Assembly (NCBI GenBank): GCA_031260865.1
Contig: JAISKQ010000038.1
Location: forward strand, 1-23,202
DNA: 23,202 bases
Direction: 5' to 3'
DNA from: Prevotella sp.
GTDB lineage: Bacteria > Bacteroidota > Bacteroidia > Bacteroidales > Dysgonomonadaceae
Part shown: positions 7,771 to 13,769 of the stretch, piece after piece
How positions within the stretch are numbered: position 1 is the stretch's first letter
Layout of the letters: the number at the start of each line of letters is the position of its first letter
Notes under the pieces: generated by a model
What the model was told of the DNA's origin: nothing
The model's input: the letters and a program-made list of their open reading frames with translations, nothing else
Databases searched by the model: none
Made by a program: the position numbers and the translations under genes

Positions 7771-9327
7771 ATGAAAAATGAAGCGAGTAAATCTTATACG
7801 CTAAAACTGACACTAATCGCGACCTTGGGAGGTCTGTTATTTGGGTATGACACAGCTGTTGTATCCGGAACAGTAGAATCCCTTCGTCACTTCTTTATAG
7901 AGCCGATGGGCTTGCCGCTCAACGAAGCGAACGCAATGGAAGGTTTTGTGATAAGCAGCGCTCTGATAGGCTGTATCTTTGGCGCGGCGATAGCAGGCTG
8001 GCTAAGCCAGACTTTCGGACGCAAAAAAGCATTGTTTGTAGCAGCTGTCCTGTTCTTATTAGCTGCGATAGGTTCGTCATGGCCTGAAGTCGGATTCCAT
8101 TTTCCTGACTCAGGAGATCATTCTTTTGTATATTATTTTGTGGCTTATCGGATACTTGGTGGAGTAGGGGTGGGTATCGCTTCCATGGTATCGCCGATGT
8201 ATATTGCCGAAATAGCGCCGCCGGAAAAGCGCGGCAGTCTGGTCGGTCTCAATCAGTTTGCTATCATATTCGGTATGCTTGTCGTGTATTTTGTAAATTA
8301 TTTCATTGCTAAACAGGGGGATACCCAATGGCTGCATGAAACGGGTTGGAGGTGGATGTTCGCTTCACTGTCTATTCCTTCGGTTGTCTTTTTCCTTTTA
8401 TTGTTTATAGCTCCCGAAACGCCGAGATGGCTTGTGATGAAAGGGCGGACAGAAAAAGCTGAAGGTATTTTGACCAAACTGGTAGGCAGCGCCATGGCTA
8501 AGAAAGAAATACAAGAAATCAAGCACAGCTTCGATAATGAAGAAAAAGTATCGTTGAAACCATACTACAAATTTATGATGACATGGCTGATTCTTTTTGT
8601 CGTCGGCATCATCTCTCTTTCATTAGCAAATGTATCCAGCGCGTTGGAAATATCAATGATTGTTAGTTTCGTTATCGCGCTTTATGTTCCTATCAAGTCT
8701 TACGGATTCCTTATTATTGTCACAGGGGTGTTATTATCGGCTTTCCAACAGTTTGTAGGTATCAATGTGGTCTTATATTATGCTCCCGAAATATTCAAAA
8801 GTATGGGTTCGGGAACAGATTCCGCGTTGTTGCAAACAATCATTGTAGGTATTATCAACTTGTCGTTTACGGTATTGGCGATTATGACTGTAGACAAATT
8901 CGGGCGTAAACCGTTACTGATTACAGGCGCGTTGGTTATGGCGATATCGATGCTCGGCTTAGGCACATCTTTCTCGCAGGGATTGCCCGGAGGATTGAAA
9001 CTTGTGTTCATGCTTACTTATACAGCCGGTTTTGCTATGTCATGGGGACCTGTCTGTTGGGTAATGTTGTCTGAAATATTCCCTAACTCGGTGCGTTCCA
9101 GTGTGATGTCTATCGCCGTCGCGGCACAATGGGTATCCAATTTCCTTATATCATGGACATTCCCTATCATGGACAAAAACGAGACGTTAGTGAGTACGTT
9201 TAACCATGGATTTGCATATTGGGTATATGGCGTGTTGGCAATACTCGCCGCGTTATTCGTATGGAAACGTTTACCTGAAACAAAAGGCAAAACCTTGGAA
9301 AACATGGAAAAATTATGGAAGAAATAA
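7771..9327 (+). CDS. xylE: D-xylose/H+ symporter (MFS sugar porter)
   Basis: Imports D-xylose with a proton across the inner membrane; sugar porter family of the major facilitator superfamily. Family motifs are LLFGYDTAVVSG (22-33), RWLVMKGR, DKFGRKP (375-381) and the C-terminal PETKGKTLE (502-510). Residues that contact xylose in E. coli XylE have counterparts: Phe24, Asp27, Gln162, Gln326-Gln327, Asn332, Trp430 and Gln453. The protein has 518 residues against 491 in E. coli. The excess lies in the central cytoplasmic loop, where residues about 268-308 form two extra hydrophobic stretches before the equivalent of helix 7. The gene follows xylA after 106 bases that hold two hairpins, and a strong terminator follows it. 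Confidence 0.94.
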   Translation: MKNEASKSYTLKLTLIATLGGLLFGYDTAVVSGTVESLRHFFIEPMGLPLNEANAMEGFVISSALIGCIFGAAIAGWLSQTFGRKKALFVAAVLFLLAAIGSSWPEVGFHFPDSGDHSFVYYFVAYRILGGVGVGIASMVSPMYIAEIAPPEKRGSLVGLNQFAIIFGMLVVYFVNYFIAKQGDTQWLHETGWRWMFASLSIPSVVFFLLLFIAPETPRWLVMKGRTEKAEGILTKLVGSAMAKKEIQEIKHSFDNEEKVSLKPYYKFMMTWLILFVVGIISLSLANVSSALEISMIVSFVIALYVPIKSYGFLIIVTGVLLSAFQQFVGINVVLYYAPEIFKSMGSGTDSALLQTIIVGIINLSFTVLAIMTVDKFGRKPLLITGALVMAISMLGLGTSFSQGLPGGLKLVFMLTYTAGFAMSWGPVCWVMLSEIFPNSVRSSVMSIAVAAQWVSNFLISWTFPIMDKNETLVSTFNHGFAYWVYGVLAILAALFVWKRLPETKGKTLENMEKLWKK

Positions 9328-9381
9328 AAACGTCATATTTGAGACATATTACATAGGTTTGAAAACAATAGTTATTATTAT

Positions 9382-9420
9382 ATCAGAGGTTTGTTGTGAT
9401 AACAAGCCTCTGATTTTTTT
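9382..9420 (+). terminator. Strong rho-independent terminator of the xylose operon
   Basis: A 14-bp stem (9382-9395 with 9401-9414, one G-U pair) with a 5-base loop, followed directly by Ts to 9420. The sense strand reads ATCAGAGGTTTGTT on the left arm. It lies about 55 bases after the xylE stop. Confidence 0.9.
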
Positions 9421-9703
9421 AGGCTCACCGGACTCCTTTATCCTATTTAAAATAGTTTACGGATTACGAGAAAATTAAGGGTGGAGTCAACAATGATGAC
9501 TGTTGTTGCTCATTATTGATTGAGAAAAATTGTTTTTCCTTGCCTTTTTATTGATGTAAACTATTTATTTTAAATATTATATAGTATTTTAAATTTCACG
9601 TTTGAATCATTTCAAACCGGTGGCTTTTACTATTATTTATTCAGCCAAAATCCAATCATCATAAATAGGTATTAATCCGGTCAAAAATCGCAATATTTAG
9701 GTA

Positions 9704-9734
9704 TTTCAAAGAGAATGGATATAATCTACCTTTG
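9704..9734 (+). promoter_or_regulatory. Candidate promoter of the eight-gene ABC/TonB operon
   Basis: TACCTTTG (9727-9734) matches TAnnTTTG. Nineteen bases upstream lies TTTC (9704-9707), one base off the -33 TTTG. The transcript would begin near 9741 and carry a leader of about 115 bases that contains the inverted repeat at 9761-9814. Confidence 0.45.
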
Positions 9735-9760
9735 CAATATCAATAAAGCGCCTGTAATAT

Positions 9761-9814
9761 TACGTCATAAATTTAATAAAATAGTTTATAAAACTTACAA
9801 TAATTAATGACGTA
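9761..9814 (+). promoter_or_regulatory. Long inverted repeat in the leader of the ABC/TonB operon
   Basis: TACGTCATaAATT (9761-9773) pairs with AATTaATGACGTA (9802-9814): 12 of 13 positions, with an unbroken 8-bp outer block TACGTCAT/ATGACGTA. The 28-base loop holds a smaller hairpin, AGTTT (9783-9787) with AAACT (9791-9795). It ends 42 bases before the start codon at 9857. It could be a folded 5' leader or a split operator; no known riboswitch class was recognised. Confidence 0.5.
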
Positions 9815-9856
9815 TAGTTTAATTAAAAAGAAAATCTAACAAGACATAAGTAAACA

Positions 9857-10732
9857 ATGAATAAAATAATCCAATGTGAGAATATTACTCACTATTATGG
9901 AAAGCGGTTGATATACGAGAATCTGAATTTCGAAGTTCAAAAAGGGAAAATACTTGGTTTGTTGGGAAAAAACGGAACGGGAAAAACGACCATCATAAAT
10001 ATATTGAATGGCTATCTGAAACCTCGTTCGGGTGTGTGCCGTATTTTTGGCGAAGATATGAGTAGCATTTCACCTTCCACCAAAGCTCGCGTCGGCTTAC
10101 TACTTGAAGGGCATATACAACATTCCTATTTCAATGTAGAACAAATAGAGAAGTTTTACAGCCGCTTCTTCCTCAATTGGAAGCGTGACGCGTATTATGA
10201 GTTGTTGAAAAAACTTCAGGTGACGAAGACGCAAAAAATAAGTACAATGTCGTGTGGACAACGTTCACAAGTAGCTTTAGGATTGCTTTTTGCACAAGAT
10301 CCCGAGTTACTCATACTCGATGACTTTTCGATGGGGCTTGATCCCGGATACAGACGGTTGTTTGTTGAATACCTGAAAGAATTTGCAAAAGCTGAGGATA
10401 AAACGATATTCCTTACATCACATATCATACAGGATATGGAAATGTTGATAGACGACTGCATGATAATGGATTACGGACGGATATTGCTCCACAAACCAAC
10501 TTCATACATTCTCAATAACTTTAAACGATTCCGTTTTGTTTCGGAAGTTCAGGAAATAAAAAAGAATAATGAACTGTGGAATCCGGAGAAGATAGGACAG
10601 AGATGGGAAGTATTTTCATTCCTGCCTAAGCAAGAAGTTGAAAAATTATTACAACCGTATGGCATAAGCGATTTGAGAGAAGAACAAGTCTCGTTGGAAG
10701 ATGCCTTTATCGGTTTAACAGGAAAATATTAA
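9857..10732 (+). CDS. ABC transporter ATP-binding protein
   Basis: A 291-residue nucleotide-binding subunit that would power the permease encoded next. Walker A is GKNGTGKTT (37-45). The Q-loop position reads VGLLLEGH, with Glu84 where Gln is usual. The signature motif is MSCGQ (131-135) in place of LSGGQ. Walker B is LLILDDF (151-157), so the usual catalytic Glu is Asp156 and the following Pro is Phe. The D-loop is MGLD and the H-loop His is His189 (LTSHI). The C-terminal ~75 residues resemble the regulatory tails of exporter-type ATPases. It is the first gene of an eight-gene run and lies 13 bases before the permease. The substrate is unknown. The motif changes suggest slow hydrolysis but do not prove it. 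Confidence 0.85.
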   Translation: MNKIIQCENITHYYGKRLIYENLNFEVQKGKILGLLGKNGTGKTTIINILNGYLKPRSGVCRIFGEDMSSISPSTKARVGLLLEGHIQHSYFNVEQIEKFYSRFFLNWKRDAYYELLKKLQVTKTQKISTMSCGQRSQVALGLLFAQDPELLILDDFSMGLDPGYRRLFVEYLKEFAKAEDKTIFLTSHIIQDMEMLIDDCMIMDYGRILLHKPTSYILNNFKRFRFVSEVQEIKKNNELWNPEKIGQRWEVFSFLPKQEVEKLLQPYGISDLREEQVSLEDAFIGLTGKY

Positions 10733-10745
10733 GAAATAAAAGAAT

Positions 10746-11414
10746 ATGATTCAAGCCTTATTTTATAAAGAATGGATAAAGACCCGACGGATTATCCTGT
10801 TGCTATTCGTTCTTTTCGCGGGATTCGTCGCCTATACATTTATTGATTTAGCCCAAATGTTTCGCGTAAATCCTCCTGAGGTGATATGGGATAATATAAT
10901 ATTAAAAGATTTTCTGCTTATACCCAACATCAAATGGCTCCCTTTGTTGGCGGGTATCTTGCTTGCAATAACCCAATATGTACCGGAAATGGTAAATAAG
11001 CGATTCAAACTGACGTTACACCTTCCCCTATCCGAAAACAAAATAGTAATAGGAATGCTTTCGTATGGGATTTTAGTATTGTCGTTTTTGTTTGCTATCA
11101 CATACATCGTTCTTTTGAGTGGGCTGAGTAGTTATTTCCCGCGGGAATTTATACTATCATCCTTTTATGTGTCATGCCCGTGGTTCTTGGGCGGATTTGC
11201 AGGTTATATGCTTACCACATGGATAATATATGAACCTGTATGGAAATATCGTATAGCTAATGCTATGGTCAGTATTTGCACCTTGATGTTATTCTTCTTT
11301 GATCAAAAATCGGGTGCTTATCTTCCTTTCATACCTTATTTGCTCATAATCATAATCATGTCTATCAGTTTCCCTTTTTACGCTGTTATACGGTTCAAAG
11401 AGGGCGCGCAATAA
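10746..11414 (+). CDS. ABC transporter permease, six transmembrane segments
   Basis: A 222-residue inner-membrane protein with about six hydrophobic segments (near residues 16-33, 60-78, 101-125, 143-162, 168-185 and 194-214). The N-terminus MIQALFYKEWIKTRR is typical of ABC-2-type permease subunits, where a short amphipathic stretch precedes the first helix. It sits 13 bases after the ATPase gene and 12 bases before the DUF4857-like gene, so the three probably form one complex. At this length it would have to dimerise or pair with another membrane protein to make a pore. No substrate-specific residues can be recognised. Confidence 0.75.
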   Translation: MIQALFYKEWIKTRRIILLLFVLFAGFVAYTFIDLAQMFRVNPPEVIWDNIILKDFLLIPNIKWLPLLAGILLAITQYVPEMVNKRFKLTLHLPLSENKIVIGMLSYGILVLSFLFAITYIVLLSGLSSYFPREFILSSFYVSCPWFLGGFAGYMLTTWIIYEPVWKYRIANAMVSICTLMLFFFDQKSGAYLPFIPYLLIIIIMSISFPFYAVIRFKEGAQ

Positions 11415-11426
11415 AAAATAAAAGTA

Positions 11427-12665
11427 ATGAAACATAAAACAAGCATATATATCCTCATACTTATTCTAACTACTTTTGTCGGATTTTGGGGAATCCCTAA
11501 ATTAGTGAAAACAGCCACTTATTCTCCCGACCGGTATCCTTTTGTGTATTACAGTTCTTTGCTTAAAGAACTTTGCCTTATCGACTTCAAAAATGATGAA
11601 TTTCCAATGCGGGATGTGTCAGGGAATGTATATAACCAACATCAATTCGACTCCTTGCTCCCTTTGTTTAATTTCAGACAATTGGCATCGGAAGGAAAAC
11701 TACCCAAAGAAGTAGATGGTCACGAAATAAATATGCCGTTATTAAACTCAAAAAGTATAGTGTATAGGTATGAACCCAATAAGTTTTTCACACCGGATCC
11801 GGGACTGTATATTATGTCAGAGGCATTGCCTAAAAGGGTTAAAAAGACCACTCCCGAAGACGTATTCCGTCTTACCGACAGGATTGAATTTATAAATACC
11901 GCGTCAAACAGTATTAACGTTGAAAAGAGCGACCGTTTTCGGAAGGAACTATTAGCTGAAGGATACTCATTTCCGGCACAATGGGTGTCGGGGGATATGA
12001 ATCCGATGAAACCCTATGAGGAAGGATTCTTCTCGCTTGATGCTGATGGCAAATTCTATCAGATAAAAATGGTGAATAGCCGTCCGTTTGTCAGAAACAC
12101 ACATGTGGGCGATAGTATCGATATAGCTTATTTTTCAATGATGGAAATGGGGGATAAACGCTTCTATGGCTTCTTATATGATAAGAGCGGAAATATATAT
12201 ATAATAGAAGAAGGCGGAGGAAAATATACTCCGATAAAATTAGAAATAGCCCCCATAGATATTAATACAGATAAGGTTTTGATTATGGGGAATCTATTAT
12301 ATTGGACTGTCACAACAACTAAGCCTGACAAGCAAGTTGCATATGGCTTGAAAACAGAATCGTTGGAACGTGTAGCCGAATACACAATCGAACGCGAAAC
12401 CAATAAATGGGATATTGTTTCTAAATGGTTATTTCCTGCGTATCTAACTTTCGAACAGAAGTATGTCTCGGGTTTTATCTATCCGGTATTCAATTTTACA
12501 GGCTTTTATGTCTTTATCGTCAATTTTATACTGGCTGTCGGGGTGTTTTTTCTAAATACCCAAACGACAAAGAAAAGAATATTCAATTCAATTTATATTC
12601 TTATTACCGGAATTGTAGGGCTGATAGCTCTCCTAATATTACCCGAATTTAGAAAACGTATATAA
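11427..12665 (+). CDS. Membrane-anchored protein of the DUF4857 type
   Basis: A 412-residue protein of unknown function. It has one N-terminal transmembrane helix (about 7-25), a large soluble part (about 26-345) that should lie in the periplasm, two C-terminal hydrophobic helices (about 354-375 and 388-405) and a basic tail (EFRKRI). It resembles Bacteroidetes proteins annotated as DUF4857, from memory and not checked by search. The soluble part contains SPDRYPFVYYSSLLKELCLI near its start and otherwise no motif I recognise. Its position, 12 bases after the permease, suggests it is a third subunit of the ABC system, perhaps an extracytoplasmic platform. No catalytic residues are evident. Confidence 0.65.
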   Translation: MKHKTSIYILILILTTFVGFWGIPKLVKTATYSPDRYPFVYYSSLLKELCLIDFKNDEFPMRDVSGNVYNQHQFDSLLPLFNFRQLASEGKLPKEVDGHEINMPLLNSKSIVYRYEPNKFFTPDPGLYIMSEALPKRVKKTTPEDVFRLTDRIEFINTASNSINVEKSDRFRKELLAEGYSFPAQWVSGDMNPMKPYEEGFFSLDADGKFYQIKMVNSRPFVRNTHVGDSIDIAYFSMMEMGDKRFYGFLYDKSGNIYIIEEGGGKYTPIKLEIAPIDINTDKVLIMGNLLYWTVTTTKPDKQVAYGLKTESLERVAEYTIERETNKWDIVSKWLFPAYLTFEQKYVSGFIYPVFNFTGFYVFIVNFILAVGVFFLNTQTTKKRIFNSIYILITGIVGLIALLILPEFRKRI

Positions 12666-12694
12666 AAATCAAAAAATTATTAGATAAATTTAAT

Positions 12695-13240
12695 ATGAAA
12701 AAGTTTCTAACGATTATTGTCTTTGCCCTTTGCTTATCAGCTTGCGGCAATAAGAAAGCCAATACAAATGAAGTTGTGGCAGAAGAAAAAATAACTGTCG
12801 ATAGTAATCTTCCTGTATATGAACTGGATGACCTATTGGCTGTTGCAGATCAACAAGTAGATAAAGAAGTTATTGTAAAAGGGTTTGTGACACATACATG
12901 TAAACATTCGGGTAAACGTTGTTTCATTGTAGGTAACAACGAAAACGCATCCATGCGTGTCGAAGCCGGAGGCAATATAGGAGGCTTCAATCGTGAACTG
13001 GTAGGTTCCGAACTTGCGATAAACGGTATTGTAAAAGAAAACCGCCTTACTAAAGAATACATCAATCGGATGGAAGAAGAACTAAAGGGCGGAACTCTTA
13101 AAGAAGATGGTTCGGCGGAATCGTGCCAGGCTGAATTAAACAACATAAATGAAATGAGAAAATGGATGAAGGATAACAACAAAGATTATTACTCCATCTA
13201 TTATTTGAACGGTACAAATTATGAAGTTATCACTAAATAA
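12695..13240 (+). CDS. Small lipoprotein with OB-fold-like domain and Cys/His motif
   Basis: A 181-residue predicted lipoprotein: signal peptide with lipobox LSAC (Cys17), a charged linker, then a beta-rich domain (about 40-115) with the spacing of an OB fold (DKEVIVKGFVTHTCK, RCFIVG, ASMRVEAGG, ELAINGIVKEN). Within it, HTCKHSGKRC (67-76) places two Cys and two His close together, a plausible metal or heme contact site. The rest (120-181) is helical and charged, with one further Cys (Cys144). The reading frame runs 20 bases into the next gene, so the two are likely translationally coupled. It would be anchored in a membrane and face the periplasm or the surface. Function unknown; ligand or metal delivery to the neighbouring PepSY protein is my guess. 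Confidence 0.7.
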   Translation: MKKFLTIIVFALCLSACGNKKANTNEVVAEEKITVDSNLPVYELDDLLAVADQQVDKEVIVKGFVTHTCKHSGKRCFIVGNNENASMRVEAGGNIGGFNRELVGSELAINGIVKENRLTKEYINRMEEELKGGTLKEDGSAESCQAELNNINEMRKWMKDNNKDYYSIYYLNGTNYEVITK

Positions 13241-13769
13241 GGTAAAGCGCTATCTTCGCGTTGTTCATCGAGATTTAGGATTCTTAATGGTGGGAATAAG
13301 TCTGGTATATGCTCTATCAGGCATATTGCTCAACCACATGAACGGCAATGACCCTGCCTTCAAAACGGTAGAAAAATCTATACAGATAGAAAAAGGGCTT
13401 ACTCAAGAAGAGCTGAAGATCCTGTGGAACGACAAGACGGAACTTCCTCCCACACATAAAATAACGCGCGTCGACGAAGAACATTATCGTTTGATGCTTC
13501 AAGGAGGAATAGGGGTTTACAACTCCACGAATGGATATGTAGATTATGAAACTCATACCAAACGCGAGTTTATTTATTGGATCAACAAACTTCATTACAA
13601 TAAAGTCAAGGGCTGGTTTGTAATGGGCGATTTGTTTGCTGTTTCGCTCATTTTCTTAGCCATATCGGGATTGTTTATCGTTGCCGGTAAAAATGGAATC
13701 GGCGGACGAGGGAAATGGTATCTCTTTGTCGGAATATTAATTCCCATCATATACATCATAATCGGATGA
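13221..13769 (+). CDS. Small PepSY-type inner-membrane protein
   Basis: A 182-residue membrane protein of the PepSY-associated transmembrane type. Three hydrophobic helices lie at about 17-38, 133-153 and 166-182, with a periplasmic domain between the first two. The first helix follows the family motif RVVHRDLGFLMVG (His16), and INKLHYNKVKGW (His125) precedes the second. Such histidines are candidate heme ligands in larger PepSY reductases. XusC of the B. thetaiotaomicron xenosiderophore system is a PepSY protein in a comparable operon. The start overlaps the preceding gene by 20 bases, and the stop overlaps the next start as ATGA. Iron reduction or release after uptake is inferred, not shown. 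Confidence 0.8.
   Translation: MKLSLNKVKRYLRVVHRDLGFLMVGISLVYALSGILLNHMNGNDPAFKTVEKSIQIEKGLTQEELKILWNDKTELPPTHKITRVDEEHYRLMLQGGIGVYNSTNGYVDYETHTKREFIYWINKLHYNKVKGWFVMGDLFAVSLIFLAISGLFIVAGKNGIGGRGKWYLFVGILIPIIYIIIG

Larger units (their letters stand above)
9328..9856. other. Non-coding region between the xylose operon and the ABC/TonB operon
   Basis: About 530 bases without a supported gene. In order it holds the xylE terminator (9382-9420); a small nested inverted repeat, GACTCC (9431-9436) with GGAGTC (9483-9488) around CTATTTAAAATAG (9443-9455); a hairpin CAATGATGA/TCATTATTG (9491-9499 with 9510-9518); an AT palindrome of 18 bases (9572-9589, AAATA-n-TATATA-n-TATTT); a candidate promoter ending at 9734; and a long inverted repeat (9761-9814). 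The 9421-9700 stretch has no open reading frame with a convincing start and is AT-rich. Confidence 0.6.

Noticed and set aside
9572..9589. AT palindrome as a Fur box
   Set aside because: It lacks the GATAAT-type repeats of known Fur sites; only AT-rich symmetry is present.
13715..13765. Upstream in-frame start for the TonB receptor
   Set aside because: The added residues (MVSLCRNINSHHIHHNR) contain no signal peptide and overlap the PepSY gene; the ATG at 13766 gives a proper signal sequence and an ATGA overlap.
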